From: Actinokineospora globicatena
Lineage (GTDB): Bacteria; Actinomycetota; Actinomycetes; Mycobacteriales; Pseudonocardiaceae
Reading direction: 5' to 3'
Length of the DNA: 64,000 nt
Assembly (NCBI RefSeq): GCF_024171945.1
Contig: NZ_JAMTCR010000002.1
Location: 124,001-188,000, forward strand
A model generated the notes under the pieces. It was not told the DNA's origin and ran no database searches. It was given only the letters and a program-made list of their open reading frames with translations. The position numbers and the translations under genes were made by a program. Positions 42,984 to 51,182 of the stretch are shown here, one piece after another; the first letter of the stretch is position 1; every line of letters starts with the position of its first letter.

Positions 42984-44792
42984 CTACGAGGTCTTGACCC
43001 ACTCGTTGGCGTTCCAGAGAGCGCCGTTGTACGACTGGAAGTAGACCTTGTCGATGCCCTTGAACGCCCACATGTTCGGGAGCTGGTAGAGCGGCAGCGA
43101 GTAGTTGTCCTCGGCCATCAGGCGGTCGGCCTCCTGGAAGGCCTTGCGCGAAGCGGCCTCGTCGAGGTTGCTGCTCGCGTCCTTGTAGGCGGCGTCGACC
43201 TTGGAGTTGCCGTAGTTGGACCAGTTCTGGCCGCCGCCGGTCTCGTAGATCGCCTTCTGGCTGGACTTGAACGGCGCCGCGGACCAGGCGAACAGGGCCA
43301 CGTCGTAGTCGCCCTGGCTCACCCGGGTGTCGAGGAAGTTCGGGTCGGTGTCGTCGATGACCTCGATGCCCGCGGGCTTGCACTGGGACTGGATGAGCTC
43401 GACGGTCTGCTTGCGGCGCGGGATGTCGGTGTGGCTGATCTTGATCGACACCTTCTCGCCGCCCTTGGTCGCGATGCCGTCGCCACCGATGGTGTAGCCC
43501 GCGCCCTCGAGGGTGGACTTGGCCGCGGCCGCGTCACCCTTGTACTGCGCGTAGTTGTCGGTGTAGCCCTCTTCGGCCTGGAAGAAGACCAGGGAGCCGA
43601 GCGGCTTGGCGTTCTCGAGCACCGGGCGGATCAGCTTCTCGGCCAGCTCGTCGCGGTTCACGCACTGCATGAACGCCTTGCGGACGGCCTGGTCGGCGAA
43701 CCACTTGTTCTTGAAGTTGAGGTCCATGTGCTCGAACGAGAGGCCGTTGGAGGCACCGAAGCGCACACCCTGCGAGGACAGGCCGCGCAGCCGCTCGGCG
43801 GCGTTGGCGTCCGGCTGGGCCATGGAGTTGACCTGGACCTCGCCGTTCTCCAGCGCCTGGGCCTGGGCGACCTGGTCGGAGATGCCGCGCAGGACGATCT
43901 TGGCGGGGCCGCCGGGCTTGCCGAGCCACTTCGGGTTGCGCTCGAGGGTCACCGAGTTGTTCTGCTCGAACGCGGTGATCTGGTAGGCACCGGAAGCGGG
44001 CATCAGCTCCTTGGTGAAGCCGTTCCACTTGGTCTTCCAGAACTCGGCCACCTTGCCGAGCGCGGCCTGGTCGCCACCGGTCGGGGTCAGCTTGGTGACG
44101 TCCGCGACGCCGGTCTCCTTCTCCAGGATGTGCGCGGGCATGATGTCCAGCGAGATGCCGAACAGGCCCTTGTAGTCCGGGTAGGACGTGCCGAAGGTGG
44201 TGACCACCTCGGTCAGCGACGGGCACTCGACCTTGTCGATGAGCTCGTAGCCGGTGGTGTTGGCGGAGGTGAAGATGTCCTTGCCGTCGGCGCCCTTGGA
44301 CTTGCCGGTGGACGAGAGCCAGGCCAGGTAGAAGTCGTCGCAGTCCCACGGCTCGCCGTCGGACCAGGTCACGCCCGGCTTGATCTTCCAGGTGACGACC
44401 TGCGGGGACTTGCTGGTGACCTCGACGCTCTCCATCACGTCCTTGTTGAGCAGGACCTTGTTGTTGCCGTCGAGCTTGTAGGCGCCCGAGATGACCTGCG
44501 CGAGCGCGAACGTGTTGTACGAGTTGTTCGCGTCCGCCGCGGAGTTGTTGTACGCGGTGTACGGGTTGTCGGTCGAGACGACGAAGGTGTCAGTCGACTG
44601 CGGAACCTCCGGCGAGGTGTACTCGTCGCCGGACTCGCCCTTGGCGATCGCCATCGAGGCGATGTCGCCGGTCGGCTCCTGCGCCCCGGTGCTGCCGCCG
44701 TTGTCGCTTGAACCACCGCCGCAGGCGCTCAGGACGAGCGACGCACCGACGACCAACGCGATCGCCGACAGTGAGTTTCTCTTAGTTGACAC
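42984..44792 (-). CDS. oppA: Peptide-binding lipoprotein (solute-binding family 5)
   Basis: A 602-residue lipoprotein. Its signal sequence STKRNSLSAIALVVGASLVL ends in the lipobox LSAC (Cys24). The mature part is a family 5 binding protein with VTWKIKPGVTWSDGEPWDCD and ASGAYQITAFEQNNSVTLER. It is anchored outside the membrane and delivers oligopeptides to OppBC. The GTG at 44792 has AGGAGG five bases upstream; a longer frame before it is rejected. First gene of the operon. The 239 bases upstream hold its promoter and the end of the lpqW-side gap. Confidence 0.94.
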   Translation of the reverse strand: MSTKRNSLSAIALVVGASLVLSACGGGSSDNGGSTGAQEPTGDIASMAIAKGESGDEYTSPEVPQSTDTFVVSTDNPYTAYNNSAADANNSYNTFALAQVISGAYKLDGNNKVLLNKDVMESVEVTSKSPQVVTWKIKPGVTWSDGEPWDCDDFYLAWLSSTGKSKGADGKDIFTSANTTGYELIDKVECPSLTEVVTTFGTSYPDYKGLFGISLDIMPAHILEKETGVADVTKLTPTGGDQAALGKVAEFWKTKWNGFTKELMPASGAYQITAFEQNNSVTLERNPKWLGKPGGPAKIVLRGISDQVAQAQALENGEVQVNSMAQPDANAAERLRGLSSQGVRFGASNGLSFEHMDLNFKNKWFADQAVRKAFMQCVNRDELAEKLIRPVLENAKPLGSLVFFQAEEGYTDNYAQYKGDAAAAKSTLEGAGYTIGGDGIATKGGEKVSIKISHTDIPRRKQTVELIQSQCKPAGIEVIDDTDPNFLDTRVSQGDYDVALFAWSAAPFKSSQKAIYETGGGQNWSNYGNSKVDAAYKDASSNLDEAASRKAFQEADRLMAEDNYSLPLYQLPNMWAFKGIDKVYFQSYNGALWNANEWVKTS

Positions 44793-45031
44793 GTGCCCTC
44801 CTAGCACAGGGTCGCCCACGACCGATCCGGCCGGGCCGCACCCGGAACCCTTCACGCGCCCAACGACCGTTGGGCGGCGCACTAGGTGGGCACGCTAGGA
44901 ACGAACTGTCACCGGGGTCACCTGTGGCGCGGCGATCGTGACCAAAGGGTGACCGGCAGGCATCCGGGTGCAACGAGACCGTTACCAGCAGGTACACAAC
45001 GGTGGCGGTCCATGACGGAGCGTGGCCTAAG

Positions 45032-46735
45032 TCACCCCTGGGGCCGCCGCCACTGAGGGGCCGTCGCGAAGGGACCGGAACCCGGTGGTCCGGCGGTCAC
45101 TCCCGCCATTTCCCGGCGCACGACCAGCGCGTCGGCCTCTTGGTAAAGAGGTAGTGAGATCGCCCGGCTCCACAGCGTCGGCTCGACCAGGCTGAGCGCC
45201 TCCGGCAGGGCGATGGTGCCGGTGAGGGCCTTATCGATGGTGTCCTGGACGGTCTGGTCGCAGAAACCGGCCGGGTTGGCCGCTGTGGCCGCCGCACCCA
45301 CCATCGCAGGGGTGCAGCCGAACCGGGTGGCCAGCGCGGTCACCGGGTCGCCAGCGGCGGGCTGGGGGGCCACGACGAGGTCGACCTGCTCGGTGGGTGC
45401 GGCGGCGGTCGCCGGGCGCGGGGCGAGCAGGTCGGTGAACAGCTGGTCGGGCTCCGGGGTGATCAACCGCGACTGCACGCCACCGGCGGAGAGCTGCCGT
45501 TGCAGCTCGCGGGCCATGTCGATGTACGCGGACCGGCCCGCGGGGGCGGCGATGACCAGGTTGAGCGGGGTGGCGCCGAGCGCCCAGCCCTCGTTGACCC
45601 TGGTGTACCCGGCCTGGGTGAGCAGGCTCTCGGCCAGCGCGAGGTCCGGCTTGGCGGGCGGCGCGGCGGTGGAGGTGTACCCGGGCGCGCTCGGGGCCAG
45701 GACCTGCGCGTTCGCGGGCAGCGTCGAGCCGGGGCCGCCGCCGGTACCGGCCTTGACCAGGGCTTCGCGGTCGGTCAGCGCCACCACGGCCGAGCGGATG
45801 CGCTGGTCGGCCATCGCGGCGCCGACCGGCCGGAGCAGGACGGTGGCGACGGCGGGCCGGGGCACGGTGGTCGTGGTGACGGACAGCCCGAGGTTGGCCA
45901 TGGCGGTCAGGCCGTCGGCGTCCGGCGCGGTCAGGGCCAGCTGGTCGTGCCCGGACCCCAGCGCGGAGGCGATGCCGGCGGCGTCAGCGCGGCGCAGGAT
46001 GACCCGGTCCAGCGGCACCGGGGTGGACCAGTAGCGGTCGTTGCGCTCCAGCACCACCTCGCCGCGGTCGCGGTCGATGCCCTTGATGGAGAACGGCCCC
46101 GCGGTGACCGGGAAGTTCTCCCGCAGCACGTTGGCCCAGCCGCCGGGGATGTCCTTGAGCAGGTGCGCGGGCAGCAGGTTCGCGAACAGCCCGCGCCAGC
46201 CGGGGTAGGGCTGCGAGAACGTGACCTCGACCACCCGGCCCGCGTCCCTGGCGGAGATGTTGGAGATCAGCCGGTAGCCCGCGCTGTCCGTGCTGCCGGG
46301 CTCCTCACGCAGCTGTTCCCACAGGTAGACGAAGTCCTCGGCGGCGACCGGCGCGGAGTCCGACCAGGCCGCCTCGGCGCGCAGCTGGTAGGTGACGGTG
46401 TACGGCTCGGCGCTGGTGACCTCGGCGGAGATCATGAGCGTCCGGTCGAGCACCGGGGTCCCGTCGGGGCCCGGCCGGAAGACCGAGGGCAGCAGGACCT
46501 GGGCGAGTGCGGTGGTGATCGTCGACTGGTCGGAGAGCTTGTGCGGGTTGTAGCCGCCCGCGACGCTGTCCACGCCGACGACGGCCTCGTTGGGGTTCGG
46601 CGCCTTGGTCGTCTGGGTGCGCGCGACCTCCGTGGTCACCAACGGCGGCGGCGGCGCGTTCGTGCACGCCCCCACCCCCACGGCGGCGGCCACCACGGCC
46701 ACCCACCGCGCCCCCCTACGACCGACGAACCGCAC
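45032..46735 (-). CDS. lpqW: LpqW-like lipoprotein (solute-binding family 5 relative)
   Basis: A 567-residue lipoprotein with a basic start (RFVGRRGARWVAVVAAAVGV) and lipobox GVGAC (Cys24), then a proline/threonine linker. A divergent family 5 fold follows (VVGVDSVAGGYNPHKLSDQ, YTVTYQLRAEAAWSDSAPV, NFPVTAGPFSIKGIDRDRGE). It stands beside the opp operon but separately, and near typA and mshB as in M. tuberculosis, where LpqW (Rv1166) steers phosphatidylinositol mannoside and lipoarabinomannan synthesis. That role is inferred from synteny. GGAGGAGG precedes the GTG at 46735. Confidence 0.82.
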   Translation of the reverse strand: MRFVGRRGARWVAVVAAAVGVGACTNAPPPPLVTTEVARTQTTKAPNPNEAVVGVDSVAGGYNPHKLSDQSTITTALAQVLLPSVFRPGPDGTPVLDRTLMISAEVTSAEPYTVTYQLRAEAAWSDSAPVAAEDFVYLWEQLREEPGSTDSAGYRLISNISARDAGRVVEVTFSQPYPGWRGLFANLLPAHLLKDIPGGWANVLRENFPVTAGPFSIKGIDRDRGEVVLERNDRYWSTPVPLDRVILRRADAAGIASALGSGHDQLALTAPDADGLTAMANLGLSVTTTTVPRPAVATVLLRPVGAAMADQRIRSAVVALTDREALVKAGTGGGPGSTLPANAQVLAPSAPGYTSTAAPPAKPDLALAESLLTQAGYTRVNEGWALGATPLNLVIAAPAGRSAYIDMARELQRQLSAGGVQSRLITPEPDQLFTDLLAPRPATAAAPTEQVDLVVAPQPAAGDPVTALATRFGCTPAMVGAAATAANPAGFCDQTVQDTIDKALTGTIALPEALSLVEPTLWSRAISLPLYQEADALVVRREMAGVTAGPPGSGPFATAPQWRRPQG

Positions 46736-46857
46736 GGACCCTCCTCCCCCAGGCGATCCCGGATGGTCCATGCTCCCAGACCCGCCGCGCCACCGGTTAT
46801 GCAGCCAACCGCATGACGCACGGGCCTGGGCGCAGGTTCCGTCCGTTGGTGAAGTGG

Positions 46858-47826
46858 TTATCCGCTCAGGCCCGCCATCCTCAAGGCGGACTCCAGTACG
46901 TGCTGGCCGCGTTCTCTCGCGCGCTCGGCGCCTGCGACCCGGATCGCGTCCAAGCCAGCCGGGTCGTCCAGCAATTCCAGTGTCGACGCTCGCAGCGGGG
47001 CGAGTTCCTCGACGACGGCCTCCGCGACGGCTTCCTTTAGCTCACCGTAAGACGAGTATTCATCCGCCATCTCGATCGGCGAGCGGCCGACGCACGCGGC
47101 CAGGATCTCCAACAGGTTCGCCAGGCCGGGCTGGGTGGTGGGCCGGTACTCCAGGCGGTTCTCGTTGTCGGTCACGGCGCGCATCAGCTTGCGGCGCACC
47201 AGGTCCGGCTCGTCGAGCAGGAACACCACGCCCGCGTTGTCCTGAGTGGACTTCGACATCTTCCGCGTCGGGTCCGAGAGGTCCATCACCCGTGCGGCCG
47301 TTGGGGCCATCACCGCGCGCGGCACCACGAACACCTCGCCGAAGGTCGTGTTGAAACGGCGGGCCAGGCTGCGCGCCAGTTCCACGTGCTGGGTCTGGTC
47401 CTGGCCGACCGGCACCTCGGTCGCGCCCTGCAGCAGGATGTCCGCCGCCATCAGCACCGGGTAGGTCAGCAGGCCGAGCCGGACCGTCCCCTGGCCGTCG
47501 GCGCGCTGCTTGAACTGGGTCATCCTGGCGGCCTCGCCGAACGAGCACGTGCACTCCAGCACCCAGCTCAGCGCACCCAGCTCGCGCACCAGGTCGGACT
47601 GGACGAACACGCGGTCCGGTTTGATCCCCGCGGCCAGCAGCACCGCGAGCAGTTCCCGGGAGAGCACCCGCAGCCGCGACGGGTTGTACGACACCGTCAT
47701 CGCGTGCAGGTCGCTGACGAAGTACAGGTCACCGGCACTGCCCTCGCGCGCCCACCGGCGGATCGCGCCCAGGTGGTTGCCGAGATGGGCGTGGCCGGAC
47801 GGGGTGATCGCCGACAGGCGGGTCAT
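46858..47826 (-). CDS. trpS: Tryptophanyl-tRNA synthetase (probably the auxiliary, attenuated type)
   Basis: A 322-residue class Ic synthetase with the HIGH-equivalent PSGHAHLGNHLGAIRRW at residues 9-25, QDQTQHVELARSLARRFN, and KMSKS at 189-193. It charges tRNA-Trp. A leader peptide with two adjacent Trp codons and alternative hairpins precedes it, the arrangement described for the indolmycin-resistant TrpRS1 of Streptomyces coelicolor. I therefore suspect an inducible second enzyme; no other copy is in the window to compare. The ATG at 47826 has GAGGAG 8 bases upstream, displayed in the loop of a small CTTCG/CGAAG hairpin. Confidence 0.92.
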   Translation of the reverse strand: MTRLSAITPSGHAHLGNHLGAIRRWAREGSAGDLYFVSDLHAMTVSYNPSRLRVLSRELLAVLLAAGIKPDRVFVQSDLVRELGALSWVLECTCSFGEAARMTQFKQRADGQGTVRLGLLTYPVLMAADILLQGATEVPVGQDQTQHVELARSLARRFNTTFGEVFVVPRAVMAPTAARVMDLSDPTRKMSKSTQDNAGVVFLLDEPDLVRRKLMRAVTDNENRLEYRPTTQPGLANLLEILAACVGRSPIEMADEYSSYGELKEAVAEAVVEELAPLRASTLELLDDPAGLDAIRVAGAERARERGQHVLESALRMAGLSG

Positions 47827-47847
47827 CTCTTCGCTCCTCGAAGCCTG

Positions 47848-47994
47848 GGCCGCCCGCCCGGGGTCCCACGACCGCCCGGGTGGGCGGCCTGTGGGGTGCA
47901 CAACGTCAGGGCCGCCGGTCGGTGGCCCACCACAGGGTGACGTTGTGAGTGCTCATCACGGCGAACGGTAGCGCAGCCGTCACGCCGCCTTCAA
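47848..47994 (-). promoter_or_regulatory. Ribosome-mediated tryptophan attenuator of trpS
   Basis: Promoter on the minus strand: TTGAAG (47989-47994), 18 bases, TACCGT (47965-47970). The transcript encodes the trpL peptide. Its 5' arm CACAACGTCA (47938-47947) pairs with 47899-47908. The Trp-codon segment CCTGTGG (47930-47936) pairs with 47888-47894. A terminator-like stem GGCCGCCC (47882-47889) pairs with 47848-47855. These overlap, so they are mutually exclusive: stalling at the Trp codons would favour read-through into trpS. No U-run follows the last stem. Confidence 0.75.
47906..47956 (-). CDS. trpL: Tryptophan leader peptide of trpS
   Basis: A 16-residue peptide, MSTHNVTLWWATDRRP, with adjacent Trp codons at positions 9 and 10. 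It starts eight bases after the -10 TACCGT, with no ribosome site, so it is probably translated from a leaderless mRNA. Its codons form arms of alternative RNA hairpins upstream of trpS. The peptide itself has no expected function beyond sensing charged tRNA-Trp. Confidence 0.8.
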   Translation of the reverse strand: MSTHNVTLWWATDRRP

Positions 47995-48129
47995 TCGTTT
48001 CAGGGCCAGCACCGGGCACTTGCCGCAGCGCGGCTTGGACTGGCAGCACTTCTTCTTGACCTTGCCGGATTTCATGAGCTTGCGCACAGCCTCGGCGGGT
48101 GTGCGGTTCTTCTTCCCCAACGCCCCCAC
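47980..48129 (-). CDS. Small basic cysteine-rich protein
   Basis: A 49-residue protein: MGALGKKNRTPAEAVRKLMK, then KKKCCQSKPRCGKCPV and a basic tail. Five cysteines (CC, then C and CxxC-like spacing) suggest metal or Fe-S binding. Similar tiny actinobacterial proteins exist, but I know no function. GTG start; the ribosome site is weak. An iron-box-like palindrome lies 29 bases upstream, so expression may respond to iron. Its 3' end overlaps the -35 region of the trpS leader promoter. Confidence 0.75.
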   Translation of the reverse strand: MGALGKKNRTPAEAVRKLMKSGKVKKKCCQSKPRCGKCPVLALKRLKAA

Positions 48130-48157
48130 CTCGTCCGTTCCGGCGAAAACCCGCAAC

Positions 48158-48176
48158 TGAGGTTAGGTTAACCTTT
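48158..48176. promoter_or_regulatory. Candidate IdeR/DmdR1 iron box
   Basis: The 19-mer TGAGGTTAGGTTAACCTTT agrees at 15 of 19 positions with the IdeR/DtxR consensus TTAGGTTAGGCTAACCTAA. It is 29 bases upstream of the small Cys-rich gene and 150 bases upstream of typA, so the former is the likelier target. Confidence 0.55.
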
Positions 48177-48217
48177 CTTGATCCCATGCGTGGTGCTGCT
48201 CACACCACCCGACGGGG

Positions 48218-48253
48218 TATCCTGGTGTACGCCATCAGCAGCTGATCAGCTGC
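48218..48253 (+). promoter_or_regulatory. typA promoter region with 16-bp palindrome
   Basis: A -10-like TATCCT (48218-48223) is followed by the perfect palindrome GCAGCTGATCAGCTGC (48238-48253), which would lie at the start of the typA leader, about 75 bases before the coding region. It may be an operator or an RNA hairpin. Confidence 0.45.
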
Positions 48254-48325
48254 GCGGGCGCCCTGCCACGTGACACATGCCCGGGCCGCCCTCAACCGCC
48301 AGAGCAAGGAACCGGGAGCACGCGC

Positions 48326-50245
48326 GTGCCCACAGCGACCGCATCCGCCGAGCAGGCCACCGCAGGCCTGCGCCGCAACGACCTGCGCAACGTCGCCATC
48401 GTCGCGCACGTCGACCACGGCAAGACGACCCTGGTCGACGCCATGCTGCGCCAGTCAGGCGCCTTCGCCGCACGCGCCGAGCTCGTCGACCGGGTCATGG
48501 ACTCCGGCGAGCTGGAGCGGGAGAAGGGCATCACGATCCTGGCGAAGAACACCGCCGTGCGCCGCCAGACGCCGGACGGGCCGATCGTGATCAACGTCGT
48601 CGACACCCCCGGCCACGCCGACTTCGGCGGCGAGGTCGAACGTGGACTGGCCATGGTCGACGGTGTCCTGCTGCTGGTCGACGCCTCCGAGGGCCCGCTG
48701 CCGCAGACCCGGTTCGTGCTGCGCAAGGCGCTGGCCTCGAACCTGCCGGTCGTGCTCGTGGTCAACAAGGTCGACCGCCCGGACGCGCGCATCGCCGAGA
48801 TCGTGGAGGAGACCCACGACCTGCTGCTCGAGCTGGCCTCCGAGCTGGACAACGTGGACGAGTCCGTGCTGGACCTGCCGGTCGTCTACGCCTCCGCCCG
48901 CGCGGGCATGGCCAGCCTCAACCAGCCCGAGGACGGCGGCCTGCCCGACAGCGAGAACCTCGACCCGCTGTTCGACCTGCTGATGGACAAGGTGCCCGCG
49001 CCGCTGGCCGACGCAGGAGGCCCGCTGCGCGCCCTGGTCACCAACCTCGACGCGTCCAGCTTCCTCGGCCGCATCGCGCTGTGCCGGATCCACTCGGGTC
49101 GGCTGCGCAAGGGCCAGACCGTGGCCTGGATGCGCGAGGACGGCACCACCGCCAACGTCCGCATCACCGAGCTGCTGGTCACCGAGGCGCTCGACCGGGT
49201 CCCTGCCGAGGAGGCCTCCGCCGGTGAGCTCGTCGCCATCGCGGGCATCCCGGACATCACCATCGGCGACACCCTCGCCGACCTGGACAACCCCGAGGCA
49301 CTGCCCCGGCTGACCGTCGACCTGCCCGCCATCTCGATGACCATCGGGGTCAACACCTCCCCGCTGGCCGGGCGCAACGGCGGCAACAAGCTCACCGCGC
49401 GGATGGTCAAGGCCCGGCTCGACGCCGAGCTGGTCGGCAACGTCAGCGTGCGCGTGCTGCCCACCGAGCGCCCCGACGCCTGGGAGGTGCAGGGCCGCGG
49501 CGAGCTGGCGCTGGCCATCCTGGTCGAGCAGATGCGCCGCGAGGGCTTCGAGCTGACCGTCGGCAAGCCCGAGGTCGTCACCCGCACCATCGACGGCAAG
49601 CTGTGCGAGCCGTTCGAGCGGCTGACCGTGGACGCCCCCGAGGAGCACCTCGGCGCCATCACCCAGCTGCTGGCCAACCGCAAGGGCCGCCTGGAGCACA
49701 TGGGCGGGCACGGCACCGGCCGGATCAAGGTCGAGTACGTCGTCCCGTCGCGCGGCCTGATCGGCTTCCGCACCGACTTCCTCACCGAGACCCGCGGCAC
49801 CGGCATCGCCAACGCCATCTTCGAGGGCTACTTCCCGTGGGCCGGTGAGATCCGCAGCCGCCACACCGGCTCGCTGGTCGCCGACCGCCAGGGCCCGACC
49901 ACCGCGTACGCCATGCTCCAGCTCGCCGACCGCGGCACGTTCTTCGTCGACCCGGGCGCCGACGTCTACGAGGGCATGGTCGTCGGCGAGAACCCCCGCG
50001 CCGAGGACCTGGACGTCAACGTCACCAAGGAGAAGAAGCTCACCAACATGCGCTCCTCCTCCGCCGACGTCTTCGAGACCCTGGCGCGGCCGCGCAAGCT
50101 GAGCCTGGAAGAGGCCCTCGAGTTCTGCGCCAACGACGAGTGCGTCGAGGTCGCCCCCGAGGTCGTCCGCGTCCGCAAGGTCATCCTCGACGCCACCACC
50201 CGAGGCCGCCAGCGCTCCCGCGACAAGGCCCGCGACCAGCGCTGA
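48326..50245 (+). CDS. typA: GTP-binding protein TypA/BipA
   Basis: A 639-residue translational GTPase. G1 [10 protein letters not shown] begins at residue 27, with G2 ERGITI-like [10 protein letters not shown]3 [12 protein letters not shown] and G4 NKVDRPDAR. Domain II, an EF-G-like domain III ([15 protein letters not shown]), and the BipA-specific C-terminal domain follow ([20 protein letters not shown]-like region). It binds the ribosome under stress and helps large-subunit assembly. The GTG start has GGGAG eight bases upstream. It ends at a 21-bp perfect hairpin. The position matches Rv1165 next to lpqW. Confidence 0.95.
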   Translation: MPTATASAEQATAGLRRNDLRNVAIVAHVDHGKTTLVDAMLRQSGAFAARAELVDRVMDSGELEREKGITILAKNTAVRRQTPDGPIVINVVDTPGHADFGGEVERGLAMVDGVLLLVDASEGPLPQTRFVLRKALASNLPVVLVVNKVDRPDARIAEIVEETHDLLLELASELDNVDESVLDLPVVYASARAGMASLNQPEDGGLPDSENLDPLFDLLMDKVPAPLADAGGPLRALVTNLDASSFLGRIALCRIHSGRLRKGQTVAWMREDGTTANVRITELLVTEALDRVPAEEASAGELVAIAGIPDITIGDTLADLDNPEALPRLTVDLPAISMTIGVNTSPLAGRNGGNKLTARMVKARLDAELVGNVSVRVLPTERPDAWEVQGRGELALAILVEQMRREGFELTVGKPEVVTRTIDGKLCEPFERLTVDAPEEHLGAITQLLANRKGRLEHMGGHGTGRIKVEYVVPSRGLIGFRTDFLTETRGTGIANAIFEGYFPWAGEIRSRHTGSLVADRQGPTTAYAMLQLADRGTFFVDPGADVYEGMVVGENPRAEDLDVNVTKEKKLTNMRSSSADVFETLARPRKLSLEEALEFCANDECVEVAPEVVRVRKVILDATTRGRQRSRDKARDQR

Positions 50246-50268
50246 CCCTGTCTTCGGCGGGTTTCACA

Positions 50269-50314
50269 CTTCGGGCTTGGGTCACCGACTGTGGTCGGTG
50301 ACCCAAGCCCGAAG
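50269..50314. terminator. Very strong hairpin between typA and the PRTase gene
   Basis: A perfect 21-bp inverted repeat (arms 50269-50289 and 50294-50314) with the 4-base loop TGTG lies between convergent stops. It is the longest stem in the window and must terminate both transcripts. It has no T-run. Confidence 0.75.
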
Positions 50315-50337
50315 TCGCTGCCGTGCGTGCGTGGCTG

Positions 50338-51171
50338 TCAGGCGCGGGTCGTCGGCCCCATCTGGCACATCCCGTCCGCCACTGGGCAGATCGCCGGATC
50401 GTATGGCTCGGTGAGGTCGGTGTAGAACGCTCGCGCGTCAGCAGGGCCGTCCTCGCGAAGCCAGCGGGCCAGGCACAGGATCGTCACCGCTGTCGCACCG
50501 CTGTCCTTGAGCGCCAAAGCTGCTGACTGCGCGCTTCCCCCGGTCACCCACGTGTCCTCGACCAGCAGCACGTGCTTGCCGCGAACCTGGGACGGTTCGC
50601 TCACACCGAACAGCCCCTGCCGCACCTCGCGGACATCAGCGGAATCCTGGGCGAGGACGAGGTCCGCGCGCGGGACGTTGATACCGGCGGCGTTGCCGAA
50701 GTAGGCGTTCCGACACAGCCTGACCAGCGGATGCTCACCGAGTCGGGAGTGCTTCGCCGAGGGCACTGTGGTCCACGCCTGCCAGGGCAAGCCCGTCTGC
50801 GCCTCGGCACAGCGCCGGTGCCACATGGCGGCGACGAAAAGCATCAGTCCGAGATCTGTCGTACAGCCCGGGCCTGGCTGTGGGTTCTTGTACGACCACA
50901 TGTGCTGCTCTGACTGGTGCCGCCCGATCAGCGAGATCTGCGCACCCGACCTGCGATAGGCATACGCGAGAATTGCCGTGGCGTCCGCGATGTCGCCATT
51001 CCACCGGAGGTGGTTCTGTTGGCAGGTGAAACATCGTTCGTAGCCGGAGGTCGGCGTGGCACACACTTTGCAGGTGCGACCAGGCAGCCATTGCGCGTTG
51101 CGGAAGACGCTGCCGACTCGTTCTTGGACCGCGATCCGAGCCGGGTTCGACGCGACGTCGTCACGACGCAT
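50338..51171 (-). CDS. Zinc-ribbon phosphoribosyltransferase (ComF-like), partner of DprA-like gene
   Basis: A 277-residue protein. A four-cysteine ribbon (Cys34, 37, 47, 50: CKVCATP and CFTCQQ) precedes a helical middle and a type I phosphoribosyltransferase fold with the PRPP loop HVLLVEDTWVTGGSAQSAAL. The ribbon-plus-PRTase layout resembles ComF. The middle (ILAYAYRRSGAQISLIGRHQ) differs, and the protein is longer. The ATG at 51171 has GGGAGG and follows the DprA-like stop at 11 bases. No competence gene is nearby, so a nucleotide-modifying role in a two-gene conflict module is possible but unproven. Confidence 0.8.
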   Translation of the reverse strand: MRRDDVASNPARIAVQERVGSVFRNAQWLPGRTCKVCATPTSGYERCFTCQQNHLRWNGDIADATAILAYAYRRSGAQISLIGRHQSEQHMWSYKNPQPGPGCTTDLGLMLFVAAMWHRRCAEAQTGLPWQAWTTVPSAKHSRLGEHPLVRLCRNAYFGNAAGINVPRADLVLAQDSADVREVRQGLFGVSEPSQVRGKHVLLVEDTWVTGGSAQSAALALKDSGATAVTILCLARWLREDGPADARAFYTDLTEPYDPAICPVADGMCQMGPTTRA

Positions 51172-51182
51172 CGAACCTCCCA

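Noticed and set aside
47906-48187. 93-codon minus-strand frame ending in the trpL peptide
   Set aside because: Only its last 16 codons are meaningful; the upstream part is a shadow of the small Cys-rich gene in another frame.
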